Assembly: GCA_020740775.1 (NCBI GenBank)
Contig: JAHEWK010000003.1
Location: forward strand, 1,798,001-1,862,000
Length of the DNA: 64,000 bases
From: Ilyonectria destructans
Taxonomy: Eukaryota > Ascomycota > Sordariomycetes > Hypocreales > Nectriaceae
Direction: 5' to 3'
Shown: positions 35,446 to 47,029 of the stretch, one piece after another
Numbering within the stretch: the stretch's first letter is position 1
How the letters are laid out: every line of letters begins with the position of its first letter
Program-made: the position numbers and the translations under genes
The notes under the pieces: generated by a model
Seen by the model: only the letters and a program-made list of their open reading frames with translations
Told to the model about the DNA's origin: nothing
Database searches by the model: none

Positions 35446-35643
35446 ATGCTCGGCCTCTCCTTCTCGACGTTCGTGGTCCCCATGCCCAGGGTGGAACGCC
35501 TGTCCGACTTCTGGGGCACCATCAAGTTCCCGCGCCGCCGGTCGACATCCGAGATTGACGACCTGGCCACGCTTGAGGCTGGAGAGTTTGTCGAGGCGCG
35601 TATCCGCCCTGAGATGCAGCGGAGGCGAAAGAGTACCGCTTGA
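35446..35643 (+). CDS. Small hypothetical protein, 65 aa
   Basis: A single-exon frame of 65 codons with a good start context (AACACCATG), a TATA box 150 bases upstream and a typical pyrimidine/adenine leader. The N terminus is mildly hydrophobic but is not a convincing signal peptide. A basic cluster (PRRR) lies in the middle, then an acidic/Ala/Glu stretch and a very basic end (MQRRRK). No family is recognised. The promoter elements, rather than domain content, argue that it is expressed. Such short proteins are easily missed in fungal annotations. Confidence 0.55.
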   Translation: MLGLSFSTFVVPMPRVERLSDFWGTIKFPRRRSTSEIDDLATLEAGEFVEARIRPEMQRRRKSTA

Positions 35644-36309
35644 AGAGAGACACGATAAAAGAATAAAAATGGGGTATGTTGCACTATTGAAGATGGGAGT
35701 GAGCTGGCAGATGCTGACTGCGGATGGATATCAGGGGCTTGCTTACACAGAGGTTGAGCTGGGGATAATACGGCGCAATATTGATACATAATTCACAATG
35801 GACAATTCAATTGAATTCAATTTAATCCGCCACATGGGCCAAGTGATCATTCAAAACACGCAACTATTTGACCACGTATACGCTGAATCGCCTTTTCCGC
35901 CACGCTGATTCCATCTCAAATTGCAGATTCACATTAAAATCCATCGCTCCAAATGTCCATTCTAACCATTCTGCTAAGAATTCAATTCACTTCTTCGTCC
36001 CCAAACTTGTTCTTTCTTCTTTCTTTCTTCCGCGGGAACCACCGCCCCGGATTCTTAAGGAGTGTCAGAGGGTATCATTTCAGGATGTCCATGCCTATCC
36101 TGTGTCCAGGTTGCGCCGTAAATGAGTGTAATGGCTAATGCCAAAGGTATAAAAGATGCAAAAATGCAAAAAATGCAAAAGTCCCCTCAGTTTATATATG
36201 CTGTAATGAGTGTCCGTAAGAGCATGAGCGTAAATTTCATATCATCGTCGTTAGATATTATCGTAAAGGAGTGTCGTGAATTATTTCAGAAAAAAGGTGT
36301 GTGTGAAGA
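35644..36309. other. Intergenic between convergent genes
   Basis: 3' regions of the 65-aa gene and of the large wall protein. Locally AT-rich compared with its surroundings. No gene seen. Confidence 0.5.
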
Positions 36310-39300
36310 TTAAATGAAGAGAACCACCAGCGTAGCGAGCAGGGTGATGATGCTAGCGAAACCGGTGGTCAGATGAGAGCCGGCGGAGGCTGGGACGGTC
36401 GTAACGTCACTTGATGCCTCAGCAGATGTTGTGGTGCGAGTCAACAAACTTGAAGCAGACTCGGAGTTCGTGGCAGTGGCACCAGAGCTGTCTCCGGTCG
36501 TGGTATCTCCTTCGCTGGTGCTCGTTTCCGTGCCCTCGGCTGCGCCGCCGGAGGACGTAGCCGAGGCTGAGGAGTCGTCGGTAGCGGTAGCAGTGCTGGT
36601 GGCAGCAGCAGCGGAAACAGAGCCTGAAGCGTCGGTAGCGGTAGCAGTGCTGGTGGCAGCAGCAGCGGAAACAGAGCCTGAAGCGTCTGTAGCTGATGTT
36701 TCATCGGCAGACTGGCTAGCCTCCGAATTAGATGCAGTTGACTCTGGTGACTCTTCAGAAGAGGTGGCAGTTGCCTCGGCCTCGCTGGAAATATCCAGAG
36801 AAGATCCGTCATTCCCGGTAGATCCCCTAACCGCTGTTGAGGATGGCTCTTCTGTGCTCTCAGCAGCAGTCGAGGATGGCGCCTCATCGGCAGTCGAGGA
36901 CGCCTCCTCAGCAGTTGTCGACTCGATTGGGGTGAAGGCCTCTGAGCTAGCCTCGACCTGGCTCGACGTCTCCACATCAGCCTCAGATGTCACCGCAGCC
37001 TCAGGACCAGAGCTGGTAGTTGATGGCGACGTGGTGGCCTTTCCATCACAGTAGCCAATGAACTGCGAGAATTCAGGCGCAACATAGTCGCGGATGGTGT
37101 TCTTGGTGCTATCCGTGTTGTCTGTGATACACTGCGCGCAGTTCTGGTAGCTAGCCATGAAGGAGGAACCAGTGGCACAGAGCTTGTCCGACTTGCCCAC
37201 AGACAGGGCAATCTTGTAGGCACCGTTGCAGTCGTCGTAGCAGATGGCGGGTGTAACGTCACGTTTACCGAACTTGTGAAGTTTCTCTCGGCGATGCACC
37301 TTGTAAGAATCACCGTACGCGGCCGATGAGGTGGTCTGGGGCCAGTCGCTCAGGGAGGTCTGGGATTCCCAGTTGCCAGTGGTAAACGTCTTGACCTTTC
37401 CATGTTTCACCTTCTCGTACACCGTCTTCTCGAAGATGTCATAAGATAGGCCAAACGCTTCAGGGTTGAGATCGAAGTAGCCATACGAGGGCGGGTAGTA
37501 ACCGGTCTGATCCTTCTTCCAAGTGACATTCTTGAATGGTGGGGCGACGATACAGTACTCAGGCGCGCAAAGGTAGTCCTCAACTGGCGGTTCAGGCCAG
37601 AAGTTACAAGAAGCAGGCTTGGGCGGGTTGCACACATATCCAGGCTCGCAACCAAACGTGAGGTCCGAGTCAACGGCCAGTGGTGCAGTGCTTCCAGTTG
37701 GCTTCGGGCAGACAGTGATTTGGCCAAGCTCGGTCTGGGTGACGGTCGTTGGCGGCTGGCTGACGGTGGTTCCGCCCAGTGTCAACGTAGTCGTAATTGT
37801 CGTTGTGGATGCCGGGATCACAGAAGTGACTGTCTCACCATTCCTCGTGACCGTGACGGTTTCCGCAGGCAATATGCTAGTGATGAGCGATACGATCGTG
37901 GTACCAGGCAAAACGATTGTCTCTCCAGGAGCCGTAATGGTCTCTCCAGGAAGAGTAACGACCGTCTGTTCTCCAGGAAGAGTGATGGTTTGTCTTTCTC
38001 CGGACACAGTTGTAACTATGGTTTCACCGGGAAGGGTAACAGTTGTCGCTTGACCAGGAAGCCTGATGGTGACCGATGAAGCTGGCAAAGTCACGACAGT
38101 TCGCTCTCCTGGAAGAGTTACTGTCCTTTCCTCTCCAGAAATCGTTGTGAGTATCGTCTGCCCGGGAAGGGTAACCGTTCTCTCGTTAGTGACCGTTTGT
38201 CCTGGAAGAGTGATTGTTGTTTCCTCTCCAGCAATTGTGGTGACAAATGTTTGACCTGGTAGAGTAATCGTCTCTCCCTCTCCGGTGATAGTTTCCGTCA
38301 CAACCGTTCGTTCTCCTGAAAGAGTTACCGTCCTTTCCTCTCCTGAGATTGTTGTGACTATTGTCTGCCCAGGTAGAGTGATTGTCCTCTCGCTGGTGGC
38401 TGTTATAGTTTGACCTGGAAGAGTGACTGTTGTTTCCTCTCCTGCAATTGTAGTAACAAAAGTCTGACCAGGAAGAGTAATCGTCTCTCCCTCTCCAGTG
38501 ATAGTTTCTGTAACAACCGTTCGTTCTCCTGAAAGAGTTACTGTCCTTTCCTCTCCTGAAATTGTTGTGACTACTGTCTGTCCAGGTAGAGTAATTGTTC
38601 TCTCGCTGGTGGCTGTCACAGTTTGCCCTGGAAGAGTAACCGTGGTTTCCTCTCCCGCAATCGTCGTAACAAATGTCTGGCCAGGTAGAGTAATTGTCCT
38701 CTCGTCGGTGATCGTCCTCTCGTCAGTGACTGTATGTCCCGGAAGGGTGATGGTTGTTTCCTCTCCAGCAATCGTCGTAACAAATGTTTGACCAGGCAGA
38801 GTAACTGTCCTCTCGTCGGTGACGGTATGGCCTGGAAGAGTAATGGTGGTTTCCTCTCCAGCAATTGTTGTAACAAATGTCTGACCAGGTAGAGTAACTG
38901 TCCTCTCGTCGGTAACCGTCCTCTCATCAGTAACCGTATGCCCCGGAAGGGTGATGGTTGTTTCCTCTCCAGCAATGGTTGTAATGAATGTATGGCCAGG
39001 AAGAGTAATAGTCGTCTCCTTTCCAGAAATTGTCACGACCTGGGTTTCAGCAGGGAGAGTTATGTTTTGGCCAGGGACCGTGACTGTGCCTCCTGGGAGT
39101 GTGACAGTTGTACCATGGCCTTCCACTGTCGTGGGCACGCAGGTCTGGGTCATTGTGATGGTGGAGTATTTCTGAAGAGCGTTAGCATCTGGGTACGGAG
39201 AGGAGGTGAGTTTCTTACAGTGATAGGAGGCTTGTGAATGTACTCAGTCTTCCACTTGATCTTCGTCTCGGTCTTCGTTCGCCATTCCACGTGCCACTTA

Positions 39301-40139
39301 GTAGAGACGGAAACGGAAACGGAGACTTGTGTTTCACTTGATCATGTTAGTTAGCGTATAAAACTTTGGGTAGAAATAGCTGGCTTACGTGACAGTTCCT
39401 GCATTACTAAGAATAGGTTAGTTTCTGTAATTTGAGTGATCAAGGGTCATTCTTACCAAGATGTGTCTGTTTTGACAGAGGTGGTAGTCCCAGGCGTTGT
39501 GTACGTGTTGGTGGGAGTATTATAAATTACGCTTGTTGTGGACTCCGTGTATGTGTCTGTGGGTGTGCCATAGGTGGGTGCGCCATAGGTGGGTGCGCCA
39601 TAGGTAGGTGCGCCATAGGTGGGTGTACTGTAAGTGTCCGTAGGAGTGCCGTACGTGTTTGTAGGAGTATCGTAAATGATGCTCGTCGTAGACTCAGTGT
39701 AGGTATCGGAGGGAGTTCCGTATGTGTTCGAAGGAGTATCATAAATGATGCTCGTCGTAGACTCAGTGTAGGTATCCGAGGGAGTACCGTATGTATTCGA
39801 AGGAATATCATAAACATTGCTGGTCGTAGACTCAGTGTAGGTATCCGAGGGAGTACCGTATGTGTTCGAAGGGATATCATAAACATTGCTGGTCGTAGAC
39901 TCGGTTGTTGTAGAGTCAGCAACAGGCACGGTAGTACTTGTCGCTGGCGGCAGATAGCAACCGCAATGATGATTCCAAGTATGTCCCGGTGGTGGATACT
40001 GGTTGCTAGGCCGAGGCCGCCTTTGCGCTGGAGTTTCATATTGACCTCGGCGTTCAGCTTGAGGCAAGTTGGGGTCTCGGTGGGCTGAGACCTCAGCAGC
40101 CAAGGCGCCCAGCAGGCAGAGGGTCGCCAGGAAGCGCAT
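36310..40139 (-). CDS. Large GPI-anchored, repeat-rich cell-surface protein, about 1,226 aa
   Basis: The exons are 40139-39457, an 18-nt microexon 39406-39389, 39336-39219 and 39171-36310. The introns are 50, 52 and 47 nt and the sum is 3681 nt. Only the chain including the microexon keeps the frame throughout. Residues 1-19 are a signal peptide (cleavage after VSA). A Pro/Tyr/Thr region follows, with four 23-residue repeats (ending NTYGTPSDTY) and short TYGAP repeats. A V/S-rich linker comes next. About 400 residues are tandem TLPGQT / GEETTITLPG repeats. Then comes a cysteine-rich module (about 14 Cys), a Ser/Ala/Thr/Glu-rich stalk and a hydrophobic GPI-attachment end. It must be an extracellular wall or plasma-membrane glycoprotein. 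An adhesin-like role is an inference from the architecture. No catalytic domain is recognised. Confidence 0.82.
36578..36685 (-). repeat. 54-bp direct duplication in the wall-protein stalk
   Basis: Two adjacent, essentially identical copies (36578-36631 and 36632-36685) encode an 18-residue Ala/Ser/Thr unit. The near identity points to a recent slippage or unequal exchange that keeps the frame. Confidence 0.85.
37900..39150 (-). repeat. Tandem TLPG-type repeat array in the wall protein
   Basis: Imperfect repeats of about 30 codons alternate blocks such as GEETTITLPG, TVTDERT and TLPGQT. Within it a higher-order unit of about 70 codons containing ATSERT, SGEERTVTL and GEGET occurs twice nearly unchanged. 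Repeats are in frame and keep Thr-rich, beta-prone periodicity. Confidence 0.85.
39625..39905 (-). repeat. 69-bp tandem repeats (23 aa) near the wall-protein N terminus
   Basis: Four in-frame copies of a 23-residue unit with TESTTS, a Tyr-Asp-X-Pro block and SDTY. Copies 1-2 and copies 3-4 differ in a few residues. A neighbouring short run of TYGAP units has a 15-bp period. Confidence 0.8.
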
Positions 40140-43100
40140 GGCTGTCAAGGACGGCGAAACACAGCGAGTGAAATGGGTGACGCCGAAGCTTGCAGAGCAG
40201 GCACAAGCGAAGGTGGTAGAAGGGGCGTCTCACGTCGAAGGCCGGGCCTTTGCTGTTGATGTAGGCTAGACGGACAAGAACGGAGAGGGAGCCAGGACTG
40301 CGTCACCGTACCAAGACGAGCATATGTACAAATGATGGGCTGGTCAGGCTGAGAGCGGGAGCCGGGTGGCTGAGCAAGGTAGCCCTACGAACTGCCGGCT
40401 ACTGGCCTCACAATTCCCTAATTGGTTGTTATTTTCTTCTTTGCTCACAAGCCACCTGAGAGGCCAGGGGGGCAGGGTATCTGGTGCGTAGGCAAGACGT
40501 GGGGCGAGGCGTACGTAGTATGCAGTGTCAATCTCGTCAACTAAAGCCCCGATGTCAACGTTGTGACAGCGAACAAGACCAGGCAGGGGGACTGGCGGTG
40601 ATGGTAAGCTTGGCACGGACAAAGCACCACGGCGGAGACAATCGCTGACAGTGAGATTGGAATATCGCAAGGGCAAGCGGCCTGGTGTGAAGTGCGAGGG
40701 TAACAACGAATCTAAATGTCATTATGTGCCCGGCGGTGGATACCCCAAGCAGAGCTATCCCAAGCAACAAGAGCAGCAATGCAGCAAGAGCAGCAATGCA
40801 GCCGGAGCACATGCAGCAAGTATCGCCAGGGGTGTGGTTCTGGGACTGGGACGGGGACTGGGACCAGCACGTACGACATCCAAAAGAAGGCAGCAGCACG
40901 AAGCAGAAGGTGGTCCCAGAGCAAGGAATAAGAGAGGTCCATGGGGACAAGGGCGAGTGATGCAAGACCCTGTAGGTCCAGCGCCGACAATACCACGCAC
41001 CACGCACCACGCACCCAGAGGCCGAAGGACCGAGTAGGCGAACGAGACTTTCTATTACCATGGCCATGGCACTCACGACCGAAACCGGTGACGACGAAAA
41101 GATTGACCCAAGGGTCCCAAAAGAACCAAAAGACCAGCAAGGGCCCCCGGGCGTCATGGCCTAGCGGGGCTGTGGACAGGGTCGATCTGACATACACCGG
41201 AGCATCGAGTTGATTGGGAAACGTTCGGGTTGCTATCCTTGTCGGCAGTCAGCCTAGGACCCAGAGTGGGCGAGTCGAGCGTCAACGGTGACATCGGTGG
41301 TGGTGTAGATTTTGAGTCAAAATGGCAGCCCAGACTCTGGCAGCTCAGAGCTGCCTTGCTGCGTTGCACATCACCAAGCCATGGCTGCCGTGGTCAGCAC
41401 GGGATAGGCCTAGCTGGAGACGGAGGGTCGGATCTTGGGATCGCAGCTCGTGTTTGAGCCGCGAGGCTTGGGGCCGCCATGGCGATGTGGCCCAGGGACG
41501 GGCTCGATAGGCTCAGTGGGATGCGAGAGGCGTTGGACCGGGTTGATGCGCCAACAGCCCCGAGAAGCGGGGGAACAACGTGAATGGTGGAGGAAAGCGA
41601 GCGTGGACGTTGTCACGATGGTGGATGGTGGAAAGTGGTGGGGGGGACGAGAAAAGACAAACTTAGACCGCCAGGTGCCCGCAGCGGGCAACGAGCGCCA
41701 CAACTCCGCTCAGGGGAGTCACGCAGCGCCATTGGCTGCTGTGCTGCCAGTCAGTCAGGGCTCCGCCCCCAGCACAAGCCACTGGCGGTTTCATCAGCGG
41801 ACTGCAGTGGCGCGCCCCACTGCCCAGCCCTGTGGCATCGGAGCGAGTGGGGTCACGGGCCCGCTGGAAACCACGGTATCCCGCCCCCGTCTAAGCCTTA
41901 AGGATCGCAACGTGGTCGGCCGTCTACTGGTTTAGCAGGGCCGTTGGGCTGTTAGCACAACGCCTGGACAGCTGCCTAGACGGGAAAGCTTCGCGCTGGA
42001 GCGGAGGTGCTATCGATCAGTTCGTGCTGGCTTTGTCCGTCTTTGTTGTTAAAATCTGGCAAAATCTGTCATGAGTGTTGTGTTGTGCCTTTGCCCTCGC
42101 CTCCTCTTCTCTCCTCTCCTCTCCTCTCCTCTCTCCCTTGCCTCGACCCGTTCTGCAAGCCCAGCAAGCCCAGCCAGCCTTGGCCGTGTGCGCGACTTTT
42201 GCTTTTGCACTTTCACACACACCTCCGTGCCGTCGTCGCCCGGTCCACATGAGCTGCATCCGCCGGGCAGCGAAAGAGGCTGCCAGCTCACCCTCCATGA
42301 CAGGTGAACCTTCATCCCTGCGGTCCCGCCACGAGCGCCTATTTGACAGCCACACTGCGCTGGAGGGTGTCTTGGGGGCTAAATCGGGATCAACTCGGCC
42401 TTGCAACCACTGCGGTCCCTTGTCTCGGCGGGAAAGAGGAGAGGGGCCTGGGGCCTCATTGTTAATCGACGGGGATGGTGAGATCGTCCCTTGCCCCCGG
42501 TCCTATCCCGGCCCACACCCAAGCCTACGCACCAGCCTCCAGCCCGTTTGTTTCTTTCTCTCGTCTCTCCACATCATCCCAAAGTTCTAAATTCTTAGCC
42601 TCGCTCGCGGTAAGAGTTGCGAAATTCGGGTAACTGGGCCTGCTATTACCATGATGACGGGGTAATCTCGCAGAGCCCAGGATGCATTTATCCTGGGCGT
42701 TAGGTCTTATTATGCCACGTATGAAGTACACCGCCGTTCGGTCCGGCCGTCGATGATCCCGAGGCAGGCTGGCAGCTCCCACAGCTCTCCCACAGCTCCC
42801 GCCGCCCAGACCGCATTGTGGCTGTCTTATTGCAGGGAATCACAATAGAGCCTCCATCTTGTTGTTGGGGGACCCGAGCCTTTTCTCAGCCACCTGCTTC
42901 CACCGGCCGCGTGGCCCCAGTTTTGCCAACACTCTGCTCTTGCGAGGACCAGGGACCTAGGCACCTAGGCATGTGCGATTTCTGTCTGATGCTGCTGCTC
43001 GGCCATAATCAGGCCCGCTTTACGAGGGACCTGCTTTGATTACCATGTAGTCATCCTCGCTTGGCACGACGGTGACATCCACGCTCCCGCATTGGGGCAG

Positions 43101-44094
43101 CGGAGCTTCGCAGGTCAGCACTCTTTGGCAGCTTGGTCACACACGATGGTTACCCGACGGCGGCCGTCGCTGCACTTATCCGTTCTTCCGTCCACATGGC
43201 ACCATCCAAAATGCCCTCACATGCTTCCCGCCGATTGGCGTGCCCCGGAGCGACGTTGCAGTCGCGACTGCTGGACCGTCAGAGGCTGAGCGGAAAATCG
43301 GGGTCCCTCCCAACGCCGGAGAACCTACATACAGCCTCCAGCCTCAAGCCTAGTCTTGGCCAGCCAATGGCCGATGCCACCGCATCCTGCACGCTCGGTG
43401 ACAAAAGTAGCGTCCTGGGATAATACGCTCTTGGCTTGGGCGGAGCACCCAAGCAGCCTGGCCAGCATGCATCCATTCCCCCAGTGATGATGGTGCTGGG
43501 CTCTCCCAGGGCTGTGGGCTCTCTCGCATCGGGAGAAACAGCTGACCCTTCAGCCCTACATCTTCCCCCGTCCCATCCCCGGCTCTTGTATGGCAAATCT
43601 CCCTGCCAAAGGTCTCTTCCGGGCCGTTTTTATTGCCATCCCCTCTTAATATCGTGTCTTACTTCCCATTTGCGGCTCGTTGCGGGGGTCTTGTCACTCA
43701 CATCTTGCATTGACGCTGACTCTGTCTGGCCGCCTCGCCTGATACCACTCCCCTCGCCCTTGAACTCAGCCTCCCGGAGGCCCGAGTCGCTTAGAGCTCT
43801 CCTAGCCACCGCTACATTTGAACTTGGGTCTTCTGCCTTGTCAGATTACCCCCTGCCTACCTTCCCGAAGGAGACTTATTTCGCTGTGGCCAGACGTTGC
43901 CCTCGGCAGACAAACGGGACCGTAATCCGCTCGCTGTCGCTGACAGTCCCCGTGGACGACGAACCATTTGGAACCGTGAGGTTGCGACTGATCATGGTTT
44001 ACTAGCATCTCCCTGCATCTAATTTCCCACTGAATCGTTCCTGGGTGCGAGCAACTGGCAGCCCCTTTGATAGTTTGTCTAGACGCATTTCACG
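40140..44094. other. 4 kb gene-free region
   Basis: This lies upstream of two divergent surface-protein genes, the repeat-rich wall protein on the left and the kelch protein on the right. Openings up to about 200 codons (40,555-41,197; 43,436-44,005) lack motifs, overlap on both strands and are Pro/Cys/Ser-rich, so I treat them as chance. It contains short repeats (a CTCCT run at 42111-42130 and a CAGCAATG-type duplication near 40,770-40,800). It probably holds long regulatory regions. Confidence 0.5.
42111..42130. repeat. Pentanucleotide CTCCT/CTCTC microsatellite
   Basis: A pure run of the 5-base unit CTCCT is embedded in a longer pyrimidine tract (about 42,100-42,140). Confidence 0.7.
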
Positions 44095-46723
44095 ATGTTC
44101 CCCCGCGGCGCATCGCGCGCTCTGCTGGCCGTGACGGCTGGCACCGCCGTCGCCCAGTTTTCCGACTGGCAAAAGGGCCAAATTAGCACCGAGATATGCA
44201 CATGGGAGCAGCCAAGAGGTACTATGAAACAGCATTGGGTATTATGAATGGCTCTGACGTTTTGTTTTAGCCGCTTTGATTCGTGACACCATCTATCTCG
44301 ACGGCGGCACCATCTGGTGGGTGCCAACGCTGAACGATGGCTCGTTGGGTAGACCCGTCGACAACGGTTCGTCGTCGCCCATTCTCTCATGATTTTGGTA
44401 GAATCTAACTTTCAAAAGGAAATAATAAAGGTGTTATTCTCAGCTACAACCTAAGTACCCCATTCGACTCGAAAACGAATGTAACGGGTATCCTTCTGGA
44501 AGATGAAAACACCATGACCAAGGCTCGTGGTGGCTCGGGAAACAGCAATGGCGCCGCCCCCAATTTCGTCGATGGCGGCATGCTTGCCAACGACAACGAG
44601 TTCTTTCTCTATGGCGGCGTTTATCTGAGCAATACCCAGCTCTACCCCGACCCCGATGCGGATGAGGTTCTTGGATACCAGGCGTACCAGTATGGACCAG
44701 ACAAGCCCGTCTGGGATACGGGCTTCGTTGACGATACACTCGACAACGACGTGACTCGATACATCGCCTACGGGGCAGCCGTCAACGCGCCGTCCGAGAA
44801 CAAGGCCTGGTACTTTTCTGGCTTGCGGTCTCCGGTTTTCGGGACCATTCTCGATAACCCCCTCAACGACACCACCAAGGCCGTCAACGTCTCCAACAAC
44901 ATGATCATGCTTGACATGGCCGAACAGATGAGCGAGACCTGGACAAACAAGACACTCCCAGAGGCCATTCAGGGCCGCTCCAATGCCGAGGTCGTCTGGG
45001 TTCCCGTCGGCAAAGAGGGTATCCTCGTCGTGCTGGGTGGTGTAGTGTATCCGGAATGGGCCGGAAGAAGCGGCAAGTCGTCGAACCAGACCGCAAGTGT
45101 AAGTCTACCCATCTCCTCGACCCAATGCGTCACCGTGTTCTAACGCGCCCTTAGGAGGAAGAGAGTCCCAAGTTCATGAGCACCATTGACGTTTACGACG
45201 TCGCAAGCAACAAGTGGTACCAACAGCCAACCCAGGACGGACCCAGCACTCGCGCTCGCGGGTGCGCTGTCGTTGCCTCCGCATCTGATTATTCGAGCTT
45301 CAACATCTTCTACTATGGTGGTTTTGACGGCATCAGTCCGACGCAGGCCTTCAGCGACGAGGTTTGGGTTCTCTCGCTGCCGTCCTTCACCTGGACGAAG
45401 ATCAACGAGGGCAAAAGTATCCACGGCCGCGCTGGCCACAAATGCTTCAAGCCCTACGCCGACCAGATGATGGTGTTGGGCGGGTATACCCCTCTGGCTG
45501 GAACCTCCATTTCCTGTCTTGACGGAGGCCCTGTGGTGCTCTTCAACGTCTCCAGCGGAGAGTGGATGGATTCGTATGACCCATCCAAGTACGCCGACTA
45601 CGGCGTCCATGAAAAGATCCAGTCCCAGATCGGAGGTAATTCTGCAGGCAACGCAACGGCTACTGAGCCCTCAGGTGGATGGGCTACATCCGCGCTCGGC
45701 AAGGTCTTCGAGACGTCCTACGACAAGGACAAGATGACCACCTACTATCCATACGCATCTGCGACCTCTACGGAACCACCAAACACCACTGAAACCCCAG
45801 GAGGCGACAGTAACAATAGCGGTGGCGGCGGCTCCGGCCTTCCGAAGTGGGTGGCACCAGTGCTTGGTGTCGTCCTCGGCCTCATGCTCGTGACGGGCGC
45901 CATCGTCATCTTCTGTCTCTACCGCCGAAGAAAGATCTTCCGCAACCGGTCCAGTGACGCCGGGACCGAAGATGCCGGCATGCGCATCATCTCCTGGATG
46001 CGAGGCCAGCCTACGGAAAAGGCCCCGACGGTTACCACCTCGGAGGATACGCCAAGGAGTCCAGACATGGAAGAGGCGAGGGTCGTTGGTACAACGCCTT
46101 CATACTCTGTTGCGACTCCTCCCCCTGCCCCTGTCGAAATGGCAGATACCCAGGTTGCTGAGTTGGCTGGTAAGTCATCCATCATTTACCATAACATCGC
46201 TTCGCAGGGACTAACATGCACAGATACGTCGCCCCTCGTTGAGCTCCACGACACAGGTCTCTCCCCGGTAGACATCATCCAGAAACACACCCACTTCGCC
46301 AAACCCCAATCCACCTCCCTATCAGATCCCTCCTACAGTTCTTTCTCCGTGGGTCAAGACCACGCCAGCACCGTCTCCCGCTCCTCCGCAGCGGCGAACA
46401 GCGCAAACGTTCCCAGTAGCGCAGACGATGTCTCCGCGCGAGTCACCTCAGACCTCTCTGGTATCTCAGAGACGGATGCCGCGAACCTTCGGCGTCTATC
46501 CGGCGGCCCCGTCAGTCCGAGGAGCGATGTTGACGTCAATCCGGTCGAGGAGGAGAAGGTTGCGGGAGACATCTCCCCATCTCCCCTTGCATCCCCGACC
46601 CCTGTGTCACCACCGAGTGCCGCGGAGAACTCGGGGCAGGACTACCTAACAGCGAGGCCTGCAGTGAGCCCGCTGCGCAAGAGTGTGTTTCTAGAGAGTG
46701 AGGAGGACATGGGTAAGAAATGA
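44095..46723 (+). CDS. Secretory-pathway kelch-repeat membrane protein, about 804 aa
   Basis: Exons: 44095-44218, 44271-44366, 44419-45098, 45155-46169 and 46224-46723 (2415 nt). A signal peptide covers about the first 20 residues (cleavage after AVA). A large extracellular beta-propeller follows, with kelch blade signatures such as FLYGGVYL, IFYYGGFDG and MMVLGGYT and many N-glycosylation sites. A Gly/Ser/Thr linker precedes one membrane span at about 532-556, stopped by RRRK. The roughly 245-residue cytosolic tail is rich in Ser/Pro/Thr. The layout (outside propeller, single span, long inside tail) recurs in fungi as cell-surface kelch proteins of unknown ligand; a sensor role is speculative. 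Intron 4 (54 nt) has no stop and keeps the frame, so it may be retained, adding 18 residues in the tail. Confidence 0.85.
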
Positions 46724-47029
46724 GTATGGATTATCGTTTCGTAAACGGCGTTGGAGGATTTGGAACTTGTTCAAGATGGGTGGATATTTGATGATACACG
46801 ATCGATGTGGATAGTATGATAGCAACGTTCCTTGACAATAATCGTAACTGGCGTAATGATTCCATTCAAGACTTGGGGAAATGCCCCTACTTCCAAACAT
46901 GATGATCTATGTACTTTTAGACTCTAATGTGCCGCCCTGGTGCATTTTGTCGCATCCTACTTTTAGATTCAGTATTCCAACTGGTTTAATCCATACTATT
47001 CGAGCTGAATTCTTGATCAAGGGAGTTTC
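46724..47029. other. Short intergenic between convergent genes
   Basis: About 300 bases holding the facing 3' ends of the kelch gene and HGH1. No gene seen. Confidence 0.5.

Noticed and set aside
36431..37054. Plus-strand 207-codon frame opposite the wall-protein stalk
   Set aside because: It is the antisense shadow of an Ala/Ser/Thr/Glu repeat region, giving a Val/Ala/Glu-rich mirror.
39453..40139. Separate small secreted gene ending at 39453
   Set aside because: The frame ends exactly at a GTAAGA donor, and the downstream part lacks its own signal peptide. Joining through the microexon gives a complete GPI protein.
40555..41197. Openings of 160-200 codons on the minus strand
   Set aside because: Low-complexity content and multiple overlapping frames; no domain or conserved start.
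43436..44005. 189-codon opening just before the kelch gene
   Set aside because: It lies in the expected promoter/leader and has no recognisable features.
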